Below, one piece after another: positions 17,406 to 25,014 of a DNA stretch of 64,000 bases. A program made the translations under genes and the position numbers. The stretch spans positions 1,364,001-1,428,000 of the forward strand of contig NZ_CBDDJZ010000001.1 of NCBI RefSeq assembly GCF_965229915.1, given 5' to 3'. Under the pieces are notes generated by a model. That model saw only the letters and a program-made list of their open reading frames with translations. It was not told the DNA's origin and made no database searches. The first letter of the stretch is position 1. The number at the start of each line of letters is the position of its first letter. The DNA comes from Marinoscillum sp965229915. Its GTDB lineage: Bacteria > Bacteroidota > Bacteroidia > Cytophagales > Cyclobacteriaceae.

Positions 17406-19817
17406 CTATTCATATTTCAAGGTTTCAGCTGGATTGATCAGTGCCGCTTTCAAGCTATGAAAAGCCATGGTGACTGTAGCTATCAGTGCTGTCATAACTC
17501 CCGCCACAATAAAAGGCCACCAAACCAGCTCCACTCTAAAAGCGAAACCGCTCAACCACTCTTCCAACATGAAGTAGGCACTTGGTACCGCCAACAAAAA
17601 CGCAATTCCAATTAGCAAGAAAAACTCCTTAGACAATAGCATTACGATTTGTGGAGTACTAATCCCCAACACTTTGCGGATACCAATTTCTTTTTTGCGC
17701 TGCTCCATAGCATAGGTAGTGAGACCAAACAAGCCAAGGCAAGCCACAAAAATGGCCAACCCTGAAAAGATCACCGTGATGGTGCTGAGCTTCTTTTCTG
17801 CACGATAGGATTCTTCAAGCCTCTGATCTAAAAAGAAGTAATCAAACGGACGTGCTGGCATTACTTGCCTCCAGGCGCTTTCTATATCAGCCAGAGCCAA
17901 TTGGGTCTGTTCCGAATCAATCTTCACTGCCACGTATTTGATGAATAGATTAAATGCTCCCGGATGCGTATTGAGAGACAACACAAAAGGTGCAATCGGG
18001 TGATGTTTGGAAACGAAGTTATAATCCTTCACCACACCAACGATCTTACCACGCAGCTCTCCCCGATAATAAAACCGCTTGTTAATGGCCGCTTCTGGAG
18101 ATTCCCATTGCATGGCTTTCACCAGGGTTTCGTTTACCACCAGAGCAAGAGAATCATCAGTCTGAAACTCATAGGCATAGTCTCTGCCCGCTACCAAATC
18201 GATCCCCATGGTTTCGGTAAAATCGTGCCTCACATTAAAATGCGGAAAAGGCTTGGACTGTTCCATCCCTTCAAACTGATAGTTATTGACCTGATGCTTG
18301 CTTCCTACAATCTCCTCCACCCCTGTCATGCTCTTGATCCGTGGACTCTCCAAAGCGATGTTTTTGAAATTCTCATAGTGCTGACCCATTGGACTTCTGA
18401 TTACCGGCAGCATCACAATAGCGTCCTGATCAAAGCCTACTTCATCGTTTTGGAGCATGTTCAATTGACGAATGGCCACAATAGTCCCAATAATCAAAGC
18501 AATAGAAATGGCAAACTGAAAGGTGACCAGTATTCGTCTAAAGTTAAAACCTGAAACCTTGACTGTGGAGCTTTTAATTACGTCAATGGTCTTAAATGAG
18601 GAGAGCACAAAGGCTGGGTAGAAACCCGACAGTAGCCCAACCACCAAGGTCAAACCAAGCAGACCGAAAAGCATGTAGGGATCTAATAACCTGGTAAATG
18701 AAATGGCCTTTTCTGTCAACTGATTGAATGCCGGTAATACTAAAAACAGCACCACCAAAGCAAAAACTACTGCCAGCAAAGTGAGCAACAGAGACTCCAC
18801 CACAAACTGACTGATCAGCTGTTTCTTTTCACTACCGAGTGATTTTCTCACCCCTACTTCCTTGGCACGCTTGTTTGCTCTGGCCGTGGACAGGTTGATG
18901 AAGTTGATAGAAGCGATCAACAAGACGAAGACCGCCACCATCCCAAATATCTGCAGGTTATCCATACTGCCATTGGCTTGAATTTCATAGTCCAATCTGG
19001 AGGTGAGATGAATCTCTTCCAGAGGCTGTAACTCCAGTGTGACATCATCTACAATGAATTTAGGAAAATATTTTTTCACAAAATCGGGAAACTGTGATTC
19101 CATATTTTCTGGCCGGACGTCTTGTCCTAGCACCACATAGGTCCAGCAGGGGTTCCAGTACCAGGTCTGTGGATACCCACCACCAAAGGACTGTTTCAAA
19201 CTGGAGAATGAACCCAAGAAGTCAAACTGAAAATGAGCATTCAGAGGAGCATCTGCCAAAACCCCTGTTACTTTAAAGTTTTGGTTTCCCTGAAACTCCA
19301 AAACCTTACCTATTGGATCTTCCTTGCCAAAGTATTTTTCCATCATGGACTCAGTTAGCAGGATACTATTTGGCTCATCAAGAGCAGTTTCTTTGTCCCC
19401 TACTAATAACTCAAAATCAAAAACATCGAAAAAAGTAGAATCCACGAAAAATATTCCTGATTCATTAAATGCCTTGTCCTTTTCCCGATTTGCCAGTGCC
19501 AATGATGGTGACTGAAAATTGAACATTCGAGTCATGGCCTCTATTTGAGCATCAAAATCCGCCGCTAGCGTTGGGCCTGTTGGGAACGGTTGAGAGGCAC
19601 TGTGCTCTCCTACTCCTTCACTTTCGAAGTGCTCCACCAGTCGGTAGGTCCTGTCTGATTTACTATGAAATCGATCATAACTTAATTCATCCTGGATGTA
19701 GAGAAATATCAGGATGAAGCAACTCAACCCAATGGCCAAACCACTGATGTTGATGGCTGAGTATACTTTGTGGTTAATGAAATTTCGGTAAGTGATTTTC
19801 AGATAGTTAAGTAGCAT
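17406..19817 (-). CDS. FtsX/MacB-type ABC transporter permease
   Basis: The start is placed at the ATG encoding MLLNYLKITYRN (803 aa), the usual beginning of this family; the frame is open 16 codons further. It has two copies of the MacB_PCD-FtsX unit: an N-terminal TM helix (SGLAIGLSCFILIFLYI), a large periplasmic domain, three TM helices, then a second periplasmic domain and a C-terminal FtsX block (QRKKEIGIRKVLG before the last helices). The 'KEVGVRK' and 'KEIGIRK' segments are the coupling helices for an ATPase. No ATP-binding protein gene is adjacent. Probably exports or extracts a lipid, peptide or lipoprotein. Confidence 0.92.
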   Translation of the reverse strand: MLLNYLKITYRNFINHKVYSAINISGLAIGLSCFILIFLYIQDELSYDRFHSKSDRTYRLVEHFESEGVGEHSASQPFPTGPTLAADFDAQIEAMTRMFNFQSPSLALANREKDKAFNESGIFFVDSTFFDVFDFELLVGDKETALDEPNSILLTESMMEKYFGKEDPIGKVLEFQGNQNFKVTGVLADAPLNAHFQFDFLGSFSSLKQSFGGGYPQTWYWNPCWTYVVLGQDVRPENMESQFPDFVKKYFPKFIVDDVTLELQPLEEIHLTSRLDYEIQANGSMDNLQIFGMVAVFVLLIASINFINLSTARANKRAKEVGVRKSLGSEKKQLISQFVVESLLLTLLAVVFALVVLFLVLPAFNQLTEKAISFTRLLDPYMLFGLLGLTLVVGLLSGFYPAFVLSSFKTIDVIKSSTVKVSGFNFRRILVTFQFAISIALIIGTIVAIRQLNMLQNDEVGFDQDAIVMLPVIRSPMGQHYENFKNIALESPRIKSMTGVEEIVGSKHQVNNYQFEGMEQSKPFPHFNVRHDFTETMGIDLVAGRDYAYEFQTDDSLALVVNETLVKAMQWESPEAAINKRFYYRGELRGKIVGVVKDYNFVSKHHPIAPFVLSLNTHPGAFNLFIKYVAVKIDSEQTQLALADIESAWRQVMPARPFDYFFLDQRLEESYRAEKKLSTITVIFSGLAIFVACLGLFGLTTYAMEQRKKEIGIRKVLGISTPQIVMLLSKEFFLLIGIAFLLAVPSAYFMLEEWLSGFAFRVELVWWPFIVAGVMTALIATVTMAFHSLKAALINPAETLKYE

Positions 19818-19996
19818 TGGTAGTTTGGTTTTTGATCTTATGCAATTGAACGCAGGCATCAGCATGTGTCCAAAATTCTTTGATTATAGGCTGCTATTCA
19901 CATTTGAATGGTCATTACAGCTCTCGTAATAAACAAAAACCTGGCCCTTTTCCCTTATGATAAACTTAACTTCATTTCAACTCTGAGGACCTCCGA

Positions 19997-20401
19997 TCAC
20001 CGCAACTTGATCGTAATCCGCTCGGCATCAGGCACTCTTATTCTAGCTTGCTCAAAGGATGGTGGACCAAAAGTGCCCATCGCGTTGTTGGAAAAACCAT
20101 ATGGCTCTTTGGGCATGCCTATCATGTTTTTATTGAGCGCTTTATCTCCATTGACATCATGAAACACCGCAACCGAATAACTTCCCTCTGGCAGCTGAAT
20201 CCTGATGGTCATCTCACCAGTAGCATTCACTGGCTCTTCGTGAAAAAAAGAAATCTGCTCTTCATCCAGATGCACCTCATCCGAATCATAAACAGCGATT
20301 CGGATCATTCCCTGTGGCTCTTCTATACCCTGGATTTTAACCTCCAGTGTATTGACAAATGAACCAAATAGTAGGAAAAGAGAAAATAACTGACAAAACA
20401 T
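19997..20401 (-). CDS. DUF2141 family secreted protein
   Basis: A 134-residue protein from the ATG at 20401 (the TTG four codons upstream is less likely). It has a signal peptide (FCQLFSLFLLFGSF) and one DUF2141 domain: IRIAVYDSDE, LPEGSYSVAVFHDVNGDKALNKN, and GMPKEPYGFSNNA. The family is widespread in Bacteroidota and has no known activity. It lies after the desaturase terminator, so it is probably transcribed on its own. Confidence 0.88.
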   Translation of the reverse strand: MFCQLFSLFLLFGSFVNTLEVKIQGIEEPQGMIRIAVYDSDEVHLDEEQISFFHEEPVNATGEMTIRIQLPEGSYSVAVFHDVNGDKALNKNMIGMPKEPYGFSNNAMGTFGPPSFEQARIRVPDAERITIKLR

Positions 20402-20418
20402 AACTGGTATCAACGAAA

Positions 20419-20448
20419 AAACCGTTTCAAAGTTAATTGAAACGGTTT
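20419..20448 (-). terminator. Terminator of the desaturase gene
   Basis: A 12-bp perfect stem (20437-20448 with 20419-20430) with a 6-nt loop and a T-run on the minus strand, 27 nt after the desaturase stop codon. Confidence 0.9.
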
Positions 20449-20474
20449 CTGAGATTTCTAACTATATTCTACAA

Positions 20475-21254
20475 TTAAGCAGCAACCTTTTTCTTATCTA
20501 TTTTCTCCATTTTCACTTCTTTCTGCTTGGCCAGCTTGATGACACCTACAAAATTCAGAAGTTTGATCACCTGATAGGTAGGGTCGATTTCATGCCATCT
20601 CACACCTCCAAAGTTCGCCCTAGAGCCATGCTTGTGGTGGTTATTATGATAGCTTTCACCCATCATCAGAAAGTCAAATGGCAAGAAGTTCTTAGAGGTA
20701 TCTCCTACTTCGAAGTTTCTATATCCATAAATATGTGCGAACCAGTTGATAATGGCTCCATGGATAGGAGACAACAAAAACTGAGCTGGCAGGAGCAACC
20801 ACAACCACCAGGCGTCCGCAAACACCCAATACACAGCGAAGTAAGACGCACCCCAAAGAATTCTAGAAACCCAACTGCGGGCAAACTTATCAAATGCATG
20901 CCATGAAGGTACCCCTTCTGTAAATCGCTTATCCACTTCTACCCTTCGGCTAGTGATATCAGAATAAATCGTCTTGGTCTTCCACATCATTTTGAAAATG
21001 GTCTCGTCATATTTTGGCGAGTGTGGATCATTTGGCGTATCAGCAAAAGCATGGTGCATTCTATGCATGACGCCATAGCCATAGGCACTTAGATAATTAG
21101 ACCCTTGGAATATCCAGGTTAATACAAAAAACACCTTTTCCATGAATGGACTCATGGTAAACGCCTTGTGCGCAGCATATCTATGCAAAAAGAATGTTTG
21201 GAAAAATAGCGACAAATACCAATGCGCTATAAAGAATGGGATGATTACCTCCAT
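20475..21254 (-). CDS. Acyl-CoA/acyl-lipid fatty acid desaturase
   Basis: A 259-residue membrane di-iron desaturase with three histidine boxes: HRYAAH (about 25), HRMHH (about 64-68) and ESYHNNHH (about 210). Hydrophobic pairs flank the boxes. It introduces a cis double bond, probably delta-9, into membrane acyl chains using O2 and reduced ferredoxin or cytochrome. The C-terminal tail is Lys-rich. Monocistronic with its own terminator. Length is normal for the short Bacteroidota form. Confidence 0.93.
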   Translation of the reverse strand: MEVIIPFFIAHWYLSLFFQTFFLHRYAAHKAFTMSPFMEKVFFVLTWIFQGSNYLSAYGYGVMHRMHHAFADTPNDPHSPKYDETIFKMMWKTKTIYSDITSRRVEVDKRFTEGVPSWHAFDKFARSWVSRILWGASYFAVYWVFADAWWLWLLLPAQFLLSPIHGAIINWFAHIYGYRNFEVGDTSKNFLPFDFLMMGESYHNNHHKHGSRANFGGVRWHEIDPTYQVIKLLNFVGVIKLAKQKEVKMEKIDKKKVAA

Positions 21255-21377
21255 TTACTCAACTATTAATTTGTTTAACTCAATTTTGGAAAGTGAAAAT
21301 TCCTCGCTTTCTAAACTGTAAGACAAGTTGAGTGATCGTTTGTGACAGATTGATGAAAAAAAATGAAACTTTTTTTT

Positions 21378-21968
21378 CTACTCTTCGTCCTCCTCTAGAA
21401 TTTGTCCTAGTAAATCATCAAATTCTCCACTTGAGCACGCCTTTTTAATGGCTTCAAAGTATTTGTCAGAATTAAATGAATAGGTGAACCGCTCCGTCTC
21501 TTTGGAAAGTTTGTCTTTGGCTCTACAGACGAGCTGACGGCAGTGTTCTTTCTTCTTATTAAAAATGTGCTGAAGCTCTTCATAGTCAAAATCAAACCCT
21601 TCACGCAGGACAAACAATCCGCGTTCCAGTGGTCCCAGTTTCTTGTGAAGTACTCCCAGTGCTGAGCTAAGCTCATGCTTTAGGTCCAAATGACTGAAAT
21701 CGATCTTATCGAAGAGATCGGGCAGTTTTACCGATTCCAGGTAATCTTTTTTCTTCTGCTTTAAACTATTGAGATGATTCAGGCAGTTATTTGTAACAGA
21801 GCGAATCAAATAGGCTTTTACATTATCAATCTTTTCATGATCGACAGACAGGTACTTTAAGAAAGCATCCTGTACCATGTCTTCAGCATCGTGCATGCAT
21901 CCCAACATCTTGTAGGCGATGGATTGCAGCATTGGCTGGTATAGTGCTATAGTAGTTGTCTGGTTCAC
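21378..21968 (-). CDS. ECF-type RNA polymerase sigma factor
   Basis: A 196-residue protein with sigma-2 (YQPMLQSIAYKMLGCMHDAEDMVQDAFLKYL split across the helix; continuation VKAYLIRSVTNNCLNHL) and sigma-4 (LGPLERGLFVLREGFDFDYEEL). The start codon is GTG. After sigma-4 comes an acidic tail of about 50 residues (ending EEDEE) rather than a SnoaL-like domain, so it resembles the start of SigJ/ECF41-like factors without the extension. No anti-sigma gene is adjacent. A consensus -7 element is at 21985-21992. Confidence 0.87.
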   Translation of the reverse strand: MNQTTTIALYQPMLQSIAYKMLGCMHDAEDMVQDAFLKYLSVDHEKIDNVKAYLIRSVTNNCLNHLNSLKQKKKDYLESVKLPDLFDKIDFSHLDLKHELSSALGVLHKKLGPLERGLFVLREGFDFDYEELQHIFNKKKEHCRQLVCRAKDKLSKETERFTYSFNSDKYFEAIKKACSSGEFDDLLGQILEEDEE

Positions 21969-21984
21969 TCTTCTAAATCAACCT

Positions 21985-21992
21985 CAAATTTA
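21985..21992 (-). promoter_or_regulatory. Bacteroidota -7 promoter element for the sigma factor gene
   Basis: On the minus strand this reads TAAATTTG, matching TAnnTTTG exactly, 17 nt before the GTG start. The implied leader is very short, about 10 nt. Confidence 0.4.
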
Positions 21993-22077
21993 AGGTGTCA
22001 ATAATTATTTGAAGCATCTTTGGGTCAATTATCGACAAGCTGTGACTAAAGTCATGCGCTTGGATAAAGATTACGTT

Positions 22078-22767
22078 ATGTTGGAGATACTCTTTCAAGA
22101 CTCATATTTGTTGGCCATTAACAAGCCCCCCGGACTTTTGGTTCACCGGTCTCCCATTGCCAAAGATGCTGATGAGTTTGCTGTACAAATGCTTCGCGAT
22201 CAAATCGGCCAACACGTATACCCGGCCCACCGTCTGGATCGCAAGACATCTGGAGTATTGCTCTTCAGCCTTGACGAACAAACCCATCGCCTCACCCAGC
22301 CACTGTTTGCTTCCAAATCCATTGCCAAAACCTACCTGACGATCGTGAGAGGCTATATCGACGATGCTGGCACTATAGACTATCCGCTCCGAAGAGATGA
22401 TGGCAAACTCCAGGATGCCGTGACCCACTATCGCTGCCTGGACAGGGCTGAATTGGACGTGCCTTTTGGTAAGCATGCTACCTCCAGATACTCCCTGGTG
22501 GAGGTCCGGCCGGAGACGGGCCGAATGCATCAGATACGCAAACACATGGCACATATCTTCCATCCCATCATTGGCGATCGCCCTCACGGCTGCAACAAAC
22601 AAAACCGACTGTTCAAAGAGAAATGGACTATGACAGACATGATGCTTCACGCACGTCAGCTTTCATTCATGCACCCAATTGACCAGATCGCAGTGGATAT
22701 CGTTGCGCCTTTTAGTCAGGAGTTTAATCGCATGATGCATTTGATGTCGTTCAATTTTGAACAATGA
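22078..22767 (+). CDS. truC: tRNA pseudouridine(65) synthase TruC
   Basis: The start is placed at the ATG encoding MLEILFQDSYLLAINKP (229 aa), aligning with the E. coli TruC N-terminus; the frame is open upstream to a TTG at 22009. RluA-family motif HRLDRKTSGV contains catalytic Asp54, the same position as in E. coli TruC. Other family signatures are VHRSPIAKD, RDQIGQHVYPAHR, and the C-terminal ETGRMHQIRKHMAHIFHPIIGD. It isomerises U65 in tRNA-Ile and tRNA-Asp in characterised homologues. Divergent from the ECF sigma gene. Confidence 0.92.
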   Translation: MLEILFQDSYLLAINKPPGLLVHRSPIAKDADEFAVQMLRDQIGQHVYPAHRLDRKTSGVLLFSLDEQTHRLTQPLFASKSIAKTYLTIVRGYIDDAGTIDYPLRRDDGKLQDAVTHYRCLDRAELDVPFGKHATSRYSLVEVRPETGRMHQIRKHMAHIFHPIIGDRPHGCNKQNRLFKEKWTMTDMMLHARQLSFMHPIDQIAVDIVAPFSQEFNRMMHLMSFNFEQ

Positions 22768-22877
22768 GAAATCAAACCTGTCCGAAATCACACATTTGGT
22801 GACGAATCACATGCTATCATCACATTGAATTACAGCCACTTAGCATTTGTGGCGAGAATTTTGTTTTAAAGAAAGAC

Positions 22878-23075
22878 ATGCGCACGATAATAGTCATACT
22901 TCTTTGGTGCATCTTATTTTCGCTTTCCGCACCACTGGCCATTGGTTTATTTTTGATCCTGGCTTTTTTCTGGTTGATCCTGTTGCCCTTCAGAATTGTC
23001 GGTTTCACGCTCAAGGCAATTTTTCAGATCGTGTGGGGGATTCTATCCCTACCGTTCCGGTTGATCAGGGCTTAA
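22878..23075 (+). CDS. Small two-helix membrane protein
   Basis: A 65-residue, almost wholly hydrophobic protein with two predicted helices (about 3-35 and 40-60), Pro-Phe-Arg turns (LLPFRIV, SLPFRLI) and a basic C-terminus. An ATG and purine-rich leader (AAAGAAAG) precede it. It lies between truC and the convergent ExbD genes. Function unknown; the amphipathic repeat suggests membrane insertion. Confidence 0.62.
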   Translation: MRTIIVILLWCILFSLSAPLAIGLFLILAFFWLILLPFRIVGFTLKAIFQIVWGILSLPFRLIRA

Positions 23076-23094
23076 TGATCAGGTACTCCATTAT

Positions 23095-23562
23095 TTATTG
23101 AGTAGCTTCTGGGCGTGCACGATATACTACCTTTCTGGCGTTAGCCTTCTTCAATTCTTCTTGAACATCGGATATCAAGCCCATTTTTACAAACTCATCT
23201 GCTTTGATCACCACTATCATTTGATCCTTGAGTGCTTCTGGCAGTGTTTCTTTTTGCTCGATGGCCCACTGAGCTATCTGATCTACTCTAATGATTTGGT
23301 TAGCAACTGATATCACATCCTGATCTCCTAAAGAAGTATTTTGCGGATGCCCGATGGATATTTCTCGAATCAAAGTCTTCTGATCTACAGACGTGATGGC
23401 CAGAGCTTGAGGTGTCTTATAAGTCACTTGCTCATCCACGGGTTTAATAGTGGCACTTACCATAAAGAAGAATAACAAGAGAAAAACAATGTCTGGCAAG
23501 GAAGCTGTAGATATTTCGGTATTCTGAAACTTGGTTTTTGTCTTAAATCTCATGGGATACAT
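23095..23562 (-). CDS. exbD: ExbD/TolR-type biopolymer transport protein (second copy)
   Basis: About 155 residues from the ATG at 23562 (a second ATG, MRFKTKTKF, is three codons on). One TM helix (SLPDIVFLLLFFFMVSATI) contains the conserved Asp that conducts protons in ExbB/ExbD motors. A periplasmic domain follows (IVVIKADEFVKMG and VQEELKKAN). It starts 1 nt after the upstream exbD stop, so the two are translated together. No exbB/tolQ or tonB is adjacent, so it probably works with an ExbB encoded elsewhere. Confidence 0.9.
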   Translation of the reverse strand: MYPMRFKTKTKFQNTEISTASLPDIVFLLLFFFMVSATIKPVDEQVTYKTPQALAITSVDQKTLIREISIGHPQNTSLGDQDVISVANQIIRVDQIAQWAIEQKETLPEALKDQMIVVIKADEFVKMGLISDVQEELKKANARKVVYRARPEATQ

Positions 23563-23563
23563 T

Positions 23564-24115
23564 TTAGTTATTAGGTTGTGCAATGGAAATATTCATGGGA
23601 GTGCCTTCTTTCCCCTTTATATAGCTCATTTTTTGATCCTCTCTGGTCAGATCTAATTCACGATAGGCCTGGCTACTGATGCCTACATTGGCTCCATAGA
23701 TTTCATAATATGCCTCTTTGACCTCATCTAGCACCTCTATGAAGTATCTATAATCTGTACCACGATTAGCTTTAATGGATACGGTAGCCTTAGCTGGAGA
23801 ATCAGACAGATTCGGATCCTCACCCCCGTTTAGAACGAACTTTTTGATCTCATCACGCAAACCAATCAAGTCGGATCGAGTCTTATCCTCCACTAAATAT
23901 TGATTGTTCGAATTGATCAAAATCTTAAACAGGTTACGATCGTTCACTTCCATTACGGACCTATCTTCTGGTTCAGGAGGTAGCTTCAAGGAAAGCCCCT
24001 TTTCTTGAAGAAGGGTAGTGGAGACTAAAAAGAAGATTAACAACAGAAACGCGATATCCGCCATTGACCCGGTATTCACTTCAGGAATCTTTTTGCGATT
24101 AAGTTTCATAAGCAT
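23564..24115 (-). CDS. exbD: ExbD/TolR-type biopolymer transport protein (first copy)
   Basis: About 183 residues from the ATG of MLMKLNRKK (24115); the frame is open to an ATG at 24160, but the conserved N-terminus KKIPEVNTGSMADIAFLLL argues for the shorter form. The TM helix MADIAFLLLIFFLVSTTLL holds the proton-path Asp. The periplasmic part has VSIKANRGTDYRYFIEVLDEVKEAY, typical of ExbD. First of a tandem pair; Bacteroidota often have two ExbD in one motor operon, but here without ExbB. A palindromic region (24135-24178) separates it from a divergent sigma gene. Confidence 0.9.
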   Translation of the reverse strand: MLMKLNRKKIPEVNTGSMADIAFLLLIFFLVSTTLLQEKGLSLKLPPEPEDRSVMEVNDRNLFKILINSNNQYLVEDKTRSDLIGLRDEIKKFVLNGGEDPNLSDSPAKATVSIKANRGTDYRYFIEVLDEVKEAYYEIYGANVGISSQAYRELDLTREDQKMSYIKGKEGTPMNISIAQPNN

Positions 24116-24134
24116 TCGTTTATCCATTAAATCC

Positions 24135-24178
24135 ACTTTTCCGGAAAAGTCACAAGTCATACTAAAATTCTTGTGACT
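24135..24178. promoter_or_regulatory. Nested inverted repeats between divergent exbD and sigma genes
   Basis: A perfect 16-bp palindrome (ACTTTTCC/GGAAAAGT, 24135-24150) overlaps a second inverted repeat: AGTCACAAG (24148-24156) and CTTGTGACT (24170-24178) with 13 nt between. No T-run follows either, so operators are more likely than terminators. If exbD began at 24160, part of this would be coding. The binding protein is unknown. Confidence 0.5.
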
Positions 24179-24209
24179 ATTGTGCGTTTTTGGATTACAT
24201 GAGTACTAA

Positions 24210-24761
24210 ATGAGTAGTCGCATCGATCATAATCTGGAAGAAGAGCGGGTTTGGATAGAAAAATCCAAAACCGATATAGGAGCATTCGAACCGCTCTACA
24301 ATAAATATTATGACCTGATTTTTCGCTTTTTGCTCAGAAGAACTGATGACGAGACATTGGCAGCAGACCTCTGCTCTCAAACCTTTTTCAAAGCTTTGGC
24401 CAGTATTGGACGATTCAGTTGGCAAGGAAAACCTCTCGCTCCCTGGTTATACCAAATTGCTTCTAATGAACTAAAGAAGCATTATCGGAACAAAAAGCCT
24501 GTATTTGTAATAGAACAAGACTACATTGAAGCTAGCGAAGACCTGAAAGACAGCTGGGAACAGCTGATAGAATCAAACAAGCTGAATGAAGTACTCCACT
24601 CATTAAAAGAAGACGAAATAAGGTTAATCGAAATGAAGTACTTCGAACAACTCACATTTGAGGAAATAGCCCTTTTGACAAATTGTAAACTAAGTGCCAT
24701 TAAAATGAGGCTTTACCGGTTACTGGCCAAACTAAAATCAAACCTGGAGGAGTATGTCTAG
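24210..24761 (+). CDS. ECF-type RNA polymerase sigma factor
   Basis: A 183-residue sigma-70 family protein: sigma-2 (AFEPLYNKYYDLIFRFLLRR, then LAADLCSQTFFKALASIGRF and APWLYQIASNELKKHYR) and sigma-4 (LKEDEIRLIEMKYFEQLTFEEIALLTNC, SAIKMRLYRLLAKLK). Its 3' end overlaps the next gene, a one-helix membrane protein, by 8 nt, the usual arrangement of a sigma factor with its membrane anti-sigma or regulator. Divergent from the exbD pair across a palindromic region. Confidence 0.9.
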   Translation: MSSRIDHNLEEERVWIEKSKTDIGAFEPLYNKYYDLIFRFLLRRTDDETLAADLCSQTFFKALASIGRFSWQGKPLAPWLYQIASNELKKHYRNKKPVFVIEQDYIEASEDLKDSWEQLIESNKLNEVLHSLKEDEIRLIEMKYFEQLTFEEIALLTNCKLSAIKMRLYRLLAKLKSNLEEYV

Positions 24762-25014
24762 ATATGATTACCGTGTGAAAAGAAAACTATTCGGGAGGAG
24801 CCAATTGAGTGAACATAAAGATTTTGGATCATTCCAAAAAGAATACCTGCATCGTAGGCGTGTGCTCCGTAATAGCAGATTTCTTGTCATCTTAATTGCT
24901 CTGATCATTCTAATCGGTATAGCTGTGTTTGCAGCCAGAGCTGATGTCAGCAAAGAGCATGCAATACCCCTTCATGACGAAAAAGCAGTTCGAGTTACAC
25001 CTGATCCACTTTAA
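24754..25014 (+). CDS. Small single-TM protein, putative partner of the ECF sigma factor
   Basis: An 86-residue protein: a very basic cytoplasmic N-terminus of about 42 residues, one TM helix (FLVILIALIILIGIAVFAA) and a short extracytoplasmic tail. It overlaps the sigma gene by 8 nt, and this coupling and topology fit a membrane-bound sigma regulator, though no zinc-binding anti-sigma motif is visible. It ends exactly where the convergent ABC permease stops. Confidence 0.68.
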   Translation: MSRYDYRVKRKLFGRSQLSEHKDFGSFQKEYLHRRRVLRNSRFLVILIALIILIGIAVFAARADVSKEHAIPLHDEKAVRVTPDPL

